Part shown: piece by piece, positions 1-9,530 of the stretch
How positions within the stretch are numbered: position 1 is the first letter of the stretch
How the letters are laid out: each line of letters starts with the position of its first letter
Origin: Isochrysis galbana
Taxonomy: Eukaryota; Haptophyta; Isochrysidales; Isochrysidaceae
Assembly: GCA_018136815.1 (NCBI GenBank)
Contig: CM030933.1
Coordinates: 5,348,282-5,412,281, forward strand
Direction of reading: 5' to 3'
DNA: 64,000 nucleotides
Notes under the pieces: model-generated
What the model was told of the DNA's origin: nothing
The model's database searches: none
The model's input: only the letters and a program-made list of their open reading frames with translations
Made by a program: the position numbers and the translations under genes

Positions 1-525
1 TGATCTGCGTGCAGCGCGGGCCGTAGGCCACCAGCCACCAGCGCGTCGCTGTTGCTGTGTCCTTTGCACGACCTGGAGGACGATGAGGCCGCCGAGGCAG
101 CAAAGGCACTCGCCCTCTCGCACTCGCTACCGCTATGTATGTCTGCCCCCCTATGGAGGCAACTCCTACCTTCAGTGCACCCCTCGGGGGCGGGCACTTC
201 ACTCAACAAACAATCATTGGAGCCTTTACGGCTTCCAACCCCCCAAACATCAACCCACAGAAGTCGTACGCTGAAGCGGCCGGCCCCAAAGGGAAGCAGC
301 CACAAGAAACACAGAAGGCCCCACCTCTGCCCTCTCAACATCCACAGCCGCCCTCGCGCAGGCGACGGAACCGAAGCCAAACCAAACTCACAACACACAC
401 ACACAATTCGCATCACCCCCCCATGACGATGAGGAGGAACCCGATGACCCACTCCTTACTTCATTCAGCTAGCCCAGCTAGCTGAGGACAAGAAGGAGAT
501 CAAAAGCGAGGATGTAGCAACCTAC
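1..525 (+). mobile_element. Degenerate 5' part of non-LTR retrotransposon ORF1
   Basis: This is the N-terminal half of a LINE-type ORF1, readable only by switching frames. The frame from 135 gives a Pro/Thr/Gln-rich segment with the short motif KSYAEAA, which resembles the SYAxA-type motif often seen near the start of non-LTR ORF1 proteins. An acidic stretch follows near 420-460 in another frame, and the frame that becomes ORF1 is open from 448. The segment around 140-215 recurs on the opposite strand at about 15940-16010. No terminal hairpin is visible; the copy probably continues beyond the window or is truncated. The family assignment rests on what follows downstream. Confidence 0.6.
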
Positions 526-1506
526 ATGAAATACCTTCTCTCAAAGCTTGAAGGTCTAGATGCCACCCCTGATGGGATGGATAAAGGACGCAAAGGTCCT
601 TGGATCTTTTATGTCGATGAAGACGCGCACGACCAATTCAAGGCCGCATACGGCGACAAGCTCCAAGCAGCTCTCTCGGGAGTCTCACACGAGTTTGCGG
701 TAACCTATGGCGCTCTAGCCGACTCGGCCCCACGCAAGTCTAGCGCCGTCCGGTCCTCTCTGAAGGAGGTGGCAACCTACATCGTATTTCGCATTTTCGA
801 CCCCGTAAAAGCCTACAAGACGAAAACTCGACATCTCGCTAGCGCATTGGAGCGTGAAGGGTTCCATGTATTACGGGGCAACCAGCAACACGCCAAAACC
901 ACTGTAGAAGGGATCACGAAAGTTGAATCGGGCAAACGCCCGATTTGGCATTTCTACGTCTATACCGACACCTCCGCCTTGGGACACCGCTTCCCTCGCA
1001 ACTTCCACGTGACTCTCGAAGACGGGGAGAACTTCAACTTGGACTACGCCGTCCGTTCTTCGGTCGAATGCGTGACCCCCGAAGGAGAAATAGCCATCCA
1101 CGGTACCCCCGGGGGATGTAAAGGATATGACAAGCCGTGGGCCATATCCTTCCTTCGGAAGAATCAAGTAAGCTTTCGCCAATGTACCTGCGAGCAGGAC
1201 AAGGCGAATGCTGAACAACGTAAGCGCCAAAGGGACGCTAGCAACGCCATGGACTTCAGGGCCCTGATGGGGCTTGGAGCGGCGGCACCATGCCGCCGAT
1301 TCATGGCGGGAGAATGCAAAAACAATCGCACGAAAGGACGGCAAATCGTCCAATGCTCATCCAGCCATGACATCCCCGGATGTTGGGCAAAGGACCCCGC
1401 GACGGGCAAGCAAATCTGTATGGTCAAATGCAATCTCAAACCTAATAAAGCGTATCCCGGGTACTGTGTTAACGGAGTCAGTTGCCTATACCGCCATGGT
1501 GAATAG
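526..1506 (+). mobile_element. Non-LTR retrotransposon ORF1 (nucleic-acid-binding, CCCH-like zinc motifs)
   Basis: The open frame is 326 codons from this ATG; the frame is open from 448, so the true start may lie upstream in the frameshifted part. Residues 1-70 (KLEGLD, then GPWIFYVDEDAHDQF) match in spacing a segment of the 702-codon element at 26813-28921 (KLEGVDLEP, GPWEILVTADCANQF), which I read as the RNA-binding-like core of ORF1. The C-terminal 75 residues carry clustered Cys/His (CRRFMAGEC, then VQC, H, C, and finally CNLKPNKAYPGYC and SCLYRH), resembling CCCH zinc fingers. The stop codon overlaps the start of the endonuclease frame. Host-gene function is unlikely. Confidence 0.7.
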
Positions 1507-2240
1507 TAGCGAAGTCAAGATTGCAACATACAATTTGAATGGAGCAAAACATAAACTAGCTTCAACTCTAGCGCAAGCGAGACTAGGGGGAATCCACGTT
1601 CTTTACGTGCAAGAATTGCATCACTACAATGATGGTTGGCACTTAAGGGTGCGCAATTTGGCCCGGTCCCTGGGATGGGACTGGTTCCAATCTCCCGCGC
1701 CTAGGGGCGACCCGGGAAGCGGAGTGGCGGTTGCCATCAGAAAGGACAGAAGCGACGTAGTAGTAGAGTCTTGGTCGGTACTTATCCCGGGGAGGTTGAT
1801 TGTAGTTAAAGCTAAAATTGAATCTGAAATAGTATCCTTCGCCTCCATATATTTGAATGCGCAACCCAACAAGCGTAAGGATGAGATCAGAACGCTACAC
1901 GCGGCGGCGGAGATACTATCCCACACTATACTAGCGGGGGACTTTAACTGTGTAGAAAACATCAACAAAGATACCCGGTCCACCGGGGGGGCAGCCCCCT
2001 ACGCTAATTTAGGGGGCAGAGCCCTCACGAGGGCACTAGCCACACACGGGCTCACGGACATACACGTGTTAGTCGATCCCGGCCTGAAAGATCAATACAC
2101 GAGGTGCGGGCATCAAACTTATACTCGGATAGACCGCGTGTACGCCGCGGAATATTACTCCACGTGGAGATGGCACAAGGCTTACATAGATCTGAAACTT
2201 TTCACGGGCGTAGCGGCGTCAGACCACCACCCAGTGGTGG
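1495..2240 (+). mobile_element. Non-LTR retrotransposon ORF2 N-terminus: apurinic-type endonuclease
   Basis: Starting at ATG 1495, inside the last codons of ORF1, the frame encodes an endonuclease/exonuclease/phosphatase domain of about 245 residues. The family motifs are visible in order: YNLNG, VQE, GSGVAVAI, the metal-site GDFN, TRIDRVY and the terminal SDHHPV. All catalytic positions that I can place are present, so the domain looks intact. In this family the enzyme nicks target DNA to prime reverse transcription. The frame runs on to 2419, but after about 2240 it enters an unrelated GC-rich segment, so the reverse transcriptase is missing from this copy. Confidence 0.85.
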
Positions 2241-2400
2241 CGACCTTCGCGACCGCCCCCTGCTCGGCCTCTGATGGCGGGCGCAGTCGCTTCGACAGCG
2301 ACTGCTGCATGGGAGCTAGGGGGCCGCCCTCGGCGGGGGGCCCGGAGGAGAGGAGGGGAGCGGCGGCGCGCTCCATGGCAACTGACTATAAAGTTAGTTG
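2241..2400 (-). mobile_element. 5' end of a CAAC-hairpin element (minus orientation)
   Basis: Read on the minus strand from 2400 the sequence begins CAACTAACT, loop TTAT, AGTCAGTTG, then CCATGGAGCGCGCC. This is the same 5' architecture found at 63476 and, with other stems, at 7525, 15167, 16450, 21615 and 26788. The element is short here and abuts the endonuclease fragment on one side and an ORF2 tail fragment on the other, so the region is a mosaic of truncated copies. Confidence 0.6.
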
Positions 2401-2660
2401 GCTCCCTTTGGGAAGATGAATAGGTTGTCGATAATGGTGTCCTCATTGTTTCTTTCCGCCTTGGGTGAGAATCTCGCGACTTTGTTCAGCGCATCTAAGA
2501 TCCTAGTTATCCCGGGGCATTCACCTAAGTGTGTCGAGGATTCGTCCGCCTCTCCACATATGCGGCACGTGTTGGTTCTGTCTGGCGAAAACGGCTGTAC
2601 GTGCCCACTGAAAGCGGAAAGGCGAAAGGGAAATCTGATCATGTATCTTGTGTCTCCCAG
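2401..2660 (-). pseudogene. ORF2 C-terminal zinc-binding fragment of the LINE family
   Basis: The minus frame encodes TNTCRICGEADESSTHLGECPGI followed by a helical stretch ending near IIDNLFIFPKG. The Cys-x2-Cys...His-x4-Cys pattern and flanking residues match the C-terminal region of the 702-codon frame at 28390-28560. In many non-LTR elements a CCHC region of this kind follows the reverse transcriptase. The fragment is truncated at both ends and has no start codon of its own. Confidence 0.65.
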
Positions 2661-2889
2661 CTATCTTTATGACTGAGTGTAGAGGTCATAAGGCACACGT
2701 GGCTATAAGCAAGCCGTACTACGGCGACTGATGTTGCAAACCCGCCGTTTCTACTAGTAGCGGAAGTAGTATTCGCACGGTTTCCCGCTCTTCCTAGTCG
2801 TGTTCATGTTGTGTCGGCTGCGATTGCTTTGCTAATCCTAATCCATGACGGTCCTGGACCTTCAGCAATCAATTGAGCCACGCAGTCAA

Positions 2890-4506
2890 TCATCGGTGAC
2901 TGGCCACGGGTGTGATGACGCGTGGCAAAAGTGAAACCACCTCACCCTTGGCCATTGCGCGCGGGCGCATCTCAGACACCTTCGCCTTAGTTTCCGCTAT
3001 CAACTGAGTGATGGCCTCTGGATCGATCGTGCTCTGCGCCAAGCTGTCCATATTCATGGGTCTAACTTTCCTGGCCGTGATCTCGGCTTGGTCTTTAAAC
3101 TCGGGCAAATTTCCGCCGAAAGTGGCACCCATTTGATACGGAAGTTCTAGGCAGTGGATCGATGATCGGCTCAGTACTGTGGCGGTGGCTTGCACCTTGC
3201 CGAAAACGCTCAGCTCCCCCACGTACGGCTTCTGGTCATCGGATGACACACTACCGAGATGAACCAGCTCGCCAGTTTCATCTTGCGCCACCACATCGAC
3301 AACACCCTGAACAATGAAGAAGAGAGAGGTGCTGGCTGTGCTTTGGCCACGCTCAATGAGTCGTGCTCCCTTCGCATAGAAACGATAGGAGAGGCATTCA
3401 GCCGCGCGCGAACGAAGACCCAAGTTCGCGCGGAGGTAGCCGAATTGTGGGAAGCGCAGCAACATCAATGCTTTCAGATACCTTTCGACGAACGGTCGCA
3501 GCTTTTTGAGCAATTGTCGAAGCTCGTTGGCATAAGATTCCTCTTCCGCATTTGCATCGTCTTTACAGCCGTCAATCAGCTCTAGCTGAAGTGTCGGCGT
3601 GACCGTGGAGATTGAGCGCACGCTAGGTATCTGTTCAGTTGCACATGCGGTGCCGAGAGCCTCTGTACCATAGAAATCCCCGGGCCCGAGCACCTGCCGG
3701 GTTGTCCCATCGTAGGCCTCAATCTCGCCATCGAGGATTAGGCAGAAATTCATAGGCAACTTAAATGGCTGCACTAGACGGCGGATGTGTGGCACCAGAC
3801 GAAGTCGCATCGCTGACGCGAGCACCCTGATTTCGTTCGAAGAGCACGTCTCGAGAAAGGGAATCCTGGACAGCAGAGCAATCTTTCGCTCGGCAGGTAT
3901 GAGAAGCCTCTTACGAACACGAGCCCAAATGCGCCGCCGTCTGACCTGCGCCAACTTGTCGACGCTGAGCTGTCTCAGCCTGTCGGAAGACGAGTCCATC
4001 TGCTGCAGGCATTGTAGCAATGGGTGCCATCGCCCTGGAAAGCTTGCAACAGGCTTGATAGCCGGTTGCTTTGAGGCCAGATTGAGCCGCACTACCGCAG
4101 GCATGAGCTGGTGATTCGGCAGCCTCCAAGTTAATTCGGGGCAACGCTGCTTGAAGACCATGGCCTGCGGAGCGCAGTGCGGACTCGCGTCGCTCTCCGC
4201 TGTTGATCTAAGTAGCGTGCAGAGCGCGTGAAGCGCAGGCGCCGAGGTGGACGCTTGCAGCGGCCTTGACTTTCTGCTGTGAGGCGCTCTGGCGGGCGAT
4301 GATGGCGCAGTCCATGACAGCTCTGGCAGCAGCGCCGATCTCCGGTTGGCGAGCTCGCGCCTAGTGGGTGAGAGATTGAGCGGACTAATCTCCTCGCCCA
4401 GCGGCGTCGTGATGAAGCGCGGCGGCTGTCTGCGCGACGCGAGGGACGAGTGGGACGACATCTTGTCCGGCGGCGCGCCCGCGGGACGGAGAGCCGCGCT
4501 GCGCAC
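2890..4506 (-). CDS. Protein with two cyclic-nucleotide-binding-like domains
   Basis: This is an uninterrupted 538-codon frame. Residues 1-190 are basic, Ser/Pro-rich and probably disordered. A first cNMP-binding beta-roll is recognisable from about residue 205 (LLSRIPFLETCSSNEI, then CLILDGEIEAYDG and GPGDFYGTEALG). A second lies at about 370-470 (FYAKGARLIERGQ, LFFIVQGVVDVVAQDE, PYVGELSVFGKVQATATVL). In cAMP-binding members the phosphate cassette has a Glu and an Arg followed by Ala-Thr. Here the first cassette is poorly conserved and the second has Gln where the Arg is expected, so ligand binding is doubtful. No kinase, channel or transmembrane segment is visible. Two starts are possible, Met at 4506 or MSSHSS at about 4461. 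Confidence 0.75.
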   Translation of the reverse strand: MRSAALRPAGAPPDKMSSHSSLASRRQPPRFITTPLGEEISPLNLSPTRRELANRRSALLPELSWTAPSSPARAPHSRKSRPLQASTSAPALHALCTLLRSTAESDASPHCAPQAMVFKQRCPELTWRLPNHQLMPAVVRLNLASKQPAIKPVASFPGRWHPLLQCLQQMDSSSDRLRQLSVDKLAQVRRRRIWARVRKRLLIPAERKIALLSRIPFLETCSSNEIRVLASAMRLRLVPHIRRLVQPFKLPMNFCLILDGEIEAYDGTTRQVLGPGDFYGTEALGTACATEQIPSVRSISTVTPTLQLELIDGCKDDANAEEESYANELRQLLKKLRPFVERYLKALMLLRFPQFGYLRANLGLRSRAAECLSYRFYAKGARLIERGQSTASTSLFFIVQGVVDVVAQDETGELVHLGSVSSDDQKPYVGELSVFGKVQATATVLSRSSIHCLELPYQMGATFGGNLPEFKDQAEITARKVRPMNMDSLAQSTIDPEAITQLIAETKAKVSEMRPRAMAKGEVVSLLPRVITPVASHR

Positions 4507-5189
4507 CAGGAAACCGTTTTCGATCCGCCGTCTCGGGCTGTTGTCTGGCCTTGTCCCGTACTTCTTTCATGAAGAGTAGGCGAGTGTCAGAGTTTTCTTG
4601 TTGTCCTAGGTTTAGGCTAGTACAGTAGGGGCGCACCATTAAGAAAACAAAGAATTTTGTCCTCGATACTTTCCTTAGCGCTCGGCCGCGAGACCATAGG
4701 AGTTTCTTAAGCTGGGTTTCTTGCGCGGTTTGCCGAGAGCTACAATATGTATAGAGGTTTCTTAGAGTGTTGCTTTCTTGTGCTAGTGACCGGCGCTTGT
4801 TGTCCCCTAGTTTCTTGCTATGGCTATGGCGGCGCCTCTCATCACCTTTCCACCACCTCTCTTCCTCGCTGTCTGATGAGCTTACGTTGCGAAGAACTAA
4901 GTTTTTGCCAATTTTTGCACTTAGAAAACCCAAGGGTGAGCGTGAAGATGAGTGACGAGCAGTGAGCAGTAGTCAGCAGTAGTGATCGCCGATCGCCAAC
5001 CAGTACACGACAGGCCGTCAGGACTAACCGCATAGGGATTTTCTTACGCACCAGTTTCTTATCTATGGCGGGGACGCTCTAGCGCCATAGAGCTCTCTTA
5101 GCTCATGGACAGCCAATTTGCTTCTATCTTCTATACTTTCCTTAATGGGGTGGTTTCTTAATCTTAATGGTGCACCCTTACTGTATGAC
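4507..5189. other. Intergenic region upstream of the CNB-domain gene
   Basis: No coding sequence is recognised. The stretch repeats the short phrase GTTTCTTA or close variants several times (about 4700-4770, 5047, 5153). It also has a 9-bp inverted repeat, TCTATGGCG at about 5060 against CGCCATAGA at about 5085. Part of it should be the promoter and 5' leader of the minus-strand gene starting at 4506. Confidence 0.4.
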
Positions 5190-5365
5190 ATTGGGGGTGC
5201 ATGCACTAGGGGGAGGACAAATATCGAGGGGAGGGGGCAGTGCCCCCACCCCCCGGTATCACTCGGACACCTGGCCCGTCAGGCATGGCGGGATTCCGGG
5301 ACGGAAAAGTTATGTCCAATTAGCTAGTGGGGTTGGCTAGGATATAACATTGATTATTATTATTA
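5190..5365 (+). repeat. Dispersed repeat A, copy 1
   Basis: This segment, with its GGGGGCAGTGCCCCC palindromic core, the phrase GGACAAATATCGAGG and the tail GTTGGCTAGGATATAACATTGATTATTATTATTAT (written here only to locate it at 5330-5363), recurs in inverted orientation at about 9317-9530. The central part also recurs in that same inverted orientation at about 31140-31290. It has no coding potential that I can support. Confidence 0.6.
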
Positions 5366-5559
5366 TCTACCTCGAGAGATCCACGACTATGCGGAAATAA
5401 TAATGATAAATCAACTGAGCGTTATTAGTACCACTACTGCCACTAGCCTGGTACTATCACGACACCCCTCCGCCCTCCGCGCACCTGCCCCGGCCCGCAC
5501 GCATTGAAAAAAAAACTTCATAATATTCTTACCGCACTCGCGGCGCATGGAACCAGCAC

Positions 5560-5822
5560 TACCTACACGTAGTATGCAGTATACTTTCTACACCCCCACT
5601 CCCCCGGCCCTTTCCCCCCCGCCATCAGGCGGCTCCCCCTGTGCACTACTAGCAGGTAGGGGGATAGGGGTGAAGGGCTTACTTAGGCTTAGATATGGTC
5701 CGGTGGCCCGCCCCCCCCCCCCCCCGGTGATCCGTTCCTCCCTTCCTCCTACGCCTACCGGGCTGGCGGCGTCCTCAGCCCCGACTTATTCACTTATCCC
5801 GTAAACAGGTGCGTGACAGGCT
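5560..5822 (-). mobile_element. 3' part of the short CAAC-hairpin element (inverted copy)
   Basis: Read on the minus strand, this matches 15655-15870 of the TSD-bounded element at 15166-15922. Shared landmarks are the CCTGTTTAC phrase, the GACGCCGCCAGCCCGGTAGGC segment (positions 5758-5780), the GGTGATCCG/CGGATCACC boundary with its G-run, and the TAGTGCAC and CGCCTGATGGCGG phrases. The copy is 5'-truncated. Confidence 0.6.
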
Positions 5823-6790
5823 AAAGTCAAAGACGAAGAAGCGTCAGCAGCCATAGTGGCCCACCTCAACAGGCTCGAAGGCGTCGACCTAGAGCCGGAC
5901 GGACTACATCGCAAAAAGTGCCTCGGGGCCATGGGAGATCCTCGTCACAGCCTCAGCGCAGCGGGCGCGCTATCGCAACCTATATGGTATAACCCCAACG
6001 GCGGTGGCCCCAACATCCCGCAGCTATGGGCAGATGGGCAGACCTGTGGAGCTCTCTAGAATGTAATGTAGTACACAACACATACTCAGACGGGACAGGC
6101 ATAGCGTTCACAAGAGCGGAATGTGAACAATGCTTTCCAAATAATGACACACATGCGAAATTCGGAGGAGAATACATACATAAAGAGAAATTTTTAGACT
6201 CATGGCAACAAATAGTAGACTACGCCGACATCACCAAACTCGCCACATTTAACCCGGCTCCCCCGACAGGGGAAGGCGAACGACCAGTCGACACACACGA
6301 AACACCAAAAGAACCCCCTCCCGATATAAGGATCAGCAAAGGAGGGGACTACTACCTCCTACAACGCGGCACGTGGTACGATCGAAGTAGAACTCTCATA
6401 TCTGGGCACTCCGATAATAGGCAAACACACAACCGCACCGGCAGACTTAGATAAATCCCCTCCGACCAAATGGGGTGAAGGATACAAAGGCAATAGGCCG
6501 ACGGATTTCCCGCTCCCAGAAGAGTACTCCATAGATGGAAAGACACCACTAGACAAAACACAAGTGAGTCACATAACTGCCGCCCTCCAAAACCTTGAAT
6601 CCAAATCACACCAACAAAACGGCCCCGCTAGATGGAGCGAAAGATTACCGTTACCGGTCGATTCGGACACATGGAAGCACATGGCACATGGCCCGCATAT
6701 ACACCTCCTCGCTGATAACATCCAGAGACCTATACATGCATTACAAACACATTACGCACCGTAGAATAGGCACATACAACCGGTTCTAGG
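5823..6790 (+). mobile_element. Decayed LINE deletion derivative (ORF1 core joined to ORF2 tail)
   Basis: The first 90 bases encode IVAHLNRLEGVDLEP, matching the ORF1 core of the 702-codon element. After frame breaks, 6026-6454 encodes an acidic segment with RISKGGDYYLLQRGTWYDRS, which aligns with HIAQDGSYFAVLKGAWYEAE of that element. Then 6564-6789 carries the region corresponding to HLHFKHLTHRRIGTYNRF. The residues between about 6060 and 6300 have no counterpart in the 702-codon frame, so this copy keeps more of the upstream ORF2 than that element does. Multiple stops make it non-functional. Confidence 0.6.
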
Positions 6791-6804
6791 GCCTGACAAG
6801 AGTT

Positions 6805-6895
6805 GCCGGCAACTTTTTGAGCAACTTTGGGGTGTTTGAGAGGGCGAGCAACTTTTGAGCAACTTTGAGCAACTTACTTAGCAACTTACCCATAG
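6805..6895 (+). repeat. Short degenerate tandem array of GCAACTTT units
   Basis: At least five copies of GCAACTTT or GCAACTTA occur in about 90 bases directly after the decayed LINE copy. Similar AAAGTT-rich arrays occur at 22405-22590 and 63588-63682. Confidence 0.6.
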
Positions 6896-7355
6896 ATAGG
6901 CCCGTTAGAGGAGCAACCTACCCCTCCTAGATCTATAGATAGGCCGAGCGTGCAACTTTAACTTTAACCCCTCTGCCTCTTCTTATTCACAAAAACATCG
7001 GTGGATCGATAGAAGAGCACCTACTTGCGGAATGCCCTCCTGGCCTCGTCGCCACTGGTCTCATGTCTTGAGTTTGTGCCAGACCTCGTCGTGGATCGAT
7101 GAAACAGGTTCAGGTTTAGAAATTTTGGACGACGACCGCCCCACTTCACTTATCACTTAGGATTTATTAGCATCTGGAGGATTCCCTGTCGACAACGACC
7201 GCCGGTGTTTGCCCAGTGGATCGCTAACGCGAACGAAAGGTTAGTCGCCCAGGATTCATTATCATCTTGAGGATCTGCCCTCGCAACCGCTGCCCTGCCC
7301 CCGACCTGCTCCCCCCCCGCTCCCCCCCCGCTCCTGTCCCAGTCAGGGGGCGGTC
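6896..7355. other. Intergenic, no gene recognised, up to gap
   Basis: The sequence has no supported coding frame. Two related phrases containing GTGGATCGAT occur near 6998 and 7091. GC content rises sharply at about 7280, ahead of the N run. Confidence 0.3.
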
Positions 7356-7455
7356 NNNNNNNNNNNNNNNNNNNNNNNNNNNNNNNNNNNNNNNNNNNNN
7401 NNNNNNNNNNNNNNNNNNNNNNNNNNNNNNNNNNNNNNNNNNNNNNNNNNNNNNN
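7356..7455. other. Assembly gap (100 N)
   Basis: A run of exactly 100 N, the usual placeholder for a gap of unknown length. It lies inside repetitive C- and G-rich element sequence, which probably caused the break. Confidence 0.95.
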
Positions 7456-7525
7456 GGCAGGGGAGGAGTGGAGAGAGGGGGGGGCTCGTGCCCCCCCATG
7501 GGTCAACCAAGTATAAACTTAGTTG
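7456..7525 (-). mobile_element. 5' end of a short CAAC-hairpin element (minus)
   Basis: On the minus strand from 7525 the sequence is CAACTAAGT, loop TTAT, ACTTGGTTG, then ACCCATGGGGGGGC and GAGCCC, the same beginning as the elements at 15167 and 16450. The stem has nine pairs, one of them G-T. The rest of the copy lies in the gap. Confidence 0.65.
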
Positions 7526-7545
7526 AGATTGAGTCAATCTAGCCC

Positions 7546-7660
7546 GGTCACTCACTAAGGGGGTGCGAAGGGCAAAATCGGTAATGGGCGAATGGAGGCC
7601 TAAATAAAAATAAGCTTTCTATAGGTTCTGTAGGGCGGTCAAACAGGGCTTTTTAAGTAC
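7546..7660 (+). repeat. Dispersed repeat B, copy 1
   Basis: From GGTCACTCACTAAGGGGGTGCG to CTATAGGTTCTGTAGGG this closely matches 63198-63285. The last part (TGTAGGGCGGTCAAA) also recurs at about 26146. It may be the 3' end of an element, because a comparable TAATAGGTTCTATTAAG occurs at about 51333 after a hairpin-type 5' end. Confidence 0.5.
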
Positions 7661-8362
7661 TAATATGGGGGGGGGGGGGTGACATTTTTTGACCATTTTC
7701 CAAAGTCCACAACAAAACTCCCAGGGGGGCCACCTGCCGCCACGAAAATCTTCGCCAGAAAATGGTGCGATTCTCCTCCCCCCTCGCCCCTCCCTTGCAC
7801 ACGCTCTGGGTGGGGCTCTACCGGTAAAGAACCGCGGCGCCCGCCGCGGGAGTGATAGACGTATTTTGAAACAGAGTATTCATCACACCGGATTCCTTAT
7901 TGATCCGTCCCACTCGTCGGCCGCCCGAGATTGATCGCCTGCCTGCTGAAGGCAAGACGTCATCTGCGCAGCCCTCAGCGCACCTCATAGTGCGCGCACG
8001 CGCGCACACGGCCCCCTAGGCCACACACGTACCCGCCCTGACCACCCCGACCCGCCCCTCGCAGGATTCGCCCTCGCCCGACGTTGCCACCGACTTCTAG
8101 CTTCTCAACGCTGGGGTCATCGACACCTGGCTCACGAGCGCCAGCGTCCAGGCCGTCCTCGCCGCGCTCCTGTGCTCGAGCCCCCCCAATCCGGCGTTGG
8201 TCGACGAGGCTCGTCCAGTGGGTGGCCTGAGTGTGGCCCACGCGACCGCGCTCCACGCCGCTGCGGAAGAATGGGCTCAAAATCTCGCCAGAGCGCACAT
8301 ACGCGCGTTGCAGCCTCCTCAGAGCCCCCGTGAAGGTGTATGTACTCTGAGGAGAAAGAATC
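7661..8362. other. Intergenic, no gene recognised
   Basis: A G-run at about 7668-7678 is followed by GC-rich sequence. Frames are open in several phases but have the composition of random GC-rich DNA. I see no conserved motif. Confidence 0.3.
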
Positions 8363-8372
8363 TTGAGTCACC

Positions 8373-8441
8373 CCCAGGGGGGACTCGAACCGCAACCCCC
8401 AGCCTTGCGACTGGCGAGAGCTCCCAGCGCGCCATCAACGG
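8373..8441 (-). repeat. tRNA-like sequence, probably a SINE head
   Basis: On the minus strand an A-box-like TGGCGCGCTGG (8434-8424) is followed 43 bases later by a B-box-like GGTTCGAGTCC (8391-8381), the spacing of an internal RNA polymerase III promoter. A possible anticodon stem (CCAGT against GCTGG) lies between. The expected acceptor stem does not pair, and the T stem is poor. I therefore read it as a tRNA-derived SINE head or a decayed tRNA rather than a working tRNA gene. Confidence 0.35.
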
Positions 8442-8604
8442 TCTGCTGTTCGCCGTGCTAGAAATGACATTTATTTGCAACATTATTTATATCCACTTTA
8501 TCTAGTATTCTACAAAAATAACTCGTCGAATTTGGCGCCCCCCCCCCGCCCCTTACTTACTCCACTTGCGAAACGACCCCCCCCGGGCACCTTCAAGAAT
8601 ATTT

Positions 8605-8870
8605 TTTTTTGATCCAGATATACTGGGTGGCCCACCAGGCATCATATTCACAAATGCCACCCTTGCAGCTACGCCACTCGCCGCAGCCGGCCGCGTGCAC
8701 CGCGCTGAAATCGGCCACGCCCCCGGCTTCAACGCTACCGTCCCGGTGCCGTGATATCCGCGAGCGTTCCCAACTTTGAGCCGGCACCGAGCGCGCTGGT
8801 GGCGCTTTGATGTTGATCCAGATATACTGGGTGGCCCACCAAGCATCATATTCACGAATGCCGACTCGTT
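8605..8870 (+). repeat. Direct repeat pair of about 54 bp
   Basis: The segment running from GATCCAGATATACTGGGTGG to the end of ATTCAC(A/G)AATGCC occurs at about 8610-8663 and again at about 8815-8868 with few differences. The second copy lies directly before the copia fragment, so the pair may be part of that decayed element or mark a later rearrangement. Confidence 0.6.
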
Positions 8871-8878
8871 GCTGCGAA

Positions 8879-9195
8879 AGAGATGCCAAGCGGACGCAAA
8901 CCAATGAAAGGAAAGTGGGATTTCAAGGTAAAATACGACGCTGATGGTTCTGTTGATCGCTTCAAGGCTCGCTGGGTGGCATGTGGCTACAGTCAAGTCC
9001 CAGGCGTGGATTTTATTGAGCGAGACGTTCTCTGAAACTCTGCGACATGGCAGAGTACTCGACCATTTTTGGCCGCTGCCAATACTGCCGATGATGACTT
9101 GCTTGAGGTTGACACAGTTAAAGCGTTCTCATCAGCCGATAACGACGATAATCCGCTATATGTTCAGCAGCCAACAGGCTTTGAGGACCCTCAGT
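8879..9195 (+). pseudogene. Ty1/copia reverse-transcriptase fragment
   Basis: The translation gives GKWDFKVKYDADGSVDRFKARWV, then CGYSQVPGVDF, which is the start of the copia-type reverse transcriptase (KWVFKVK..DG...KARLVA.G..Q..GVDF). After a frameshift near 9015 the frame ETFSET continues, and a third frame gives DTVKAFSSADNDDNPLYVQQPTGFEDP, matching the family's DVKTAFLNG..EEIYM.QP.GF. Two frameshifts and missing ends make it a dead fragment. It is unrelated to the LINE copies around it. Confidence 0.8.
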
Positions 9196-9316
9196 ACGCT
9201 GCCTGTTTGTTGTTAGCGCCACTTGAAGGGACTCGACAGGCCGGTTATGAGTATATGACCACCAATACGAACACTCTCGTCTCCATAGGCTTTGGGGTTT
9301 AGGCCTCGAATATATA

Positions 9317-9530
9317 TTTGATAATAATAATCAATGTTATATCCTAGCCAACCCCACTCACTAGCTAATTGGACACAACGACACAACACATGCAACGTTC
9401 CAGCCCCGGAATCCCGCCATGCCTCATTCCTGACGAGCCAGGTGTCCGAGTGATACCGGGGGGTGGGGGCACTGCCCCCTCCCCTCGATCCCTCGATATT
9501 TGTCCTCCCTCCAGTGCATGCACCGACCCC
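9317..9530 (-). repeat. Dispersed repeat A, copy 2 (inverted)
   Basis: Matches 5190-5365 in reverse orientation, including ATAATAATCAATGTTATATC, CTAGCCAACCCCACT and the GGGGGCACTGCCCCC core. A further copy of the central part lies at about 31140-31290 in the same orientation as this one. Confidence 0.6.

Noticed and set aside
1274..1494. Upstream start of the endonuclease frame at 1274
   Set aside because: The translation before 1495 is out-of-frame ORF1 zinc-finger sequence; the endonuclease domain begins right after ATG 1495.
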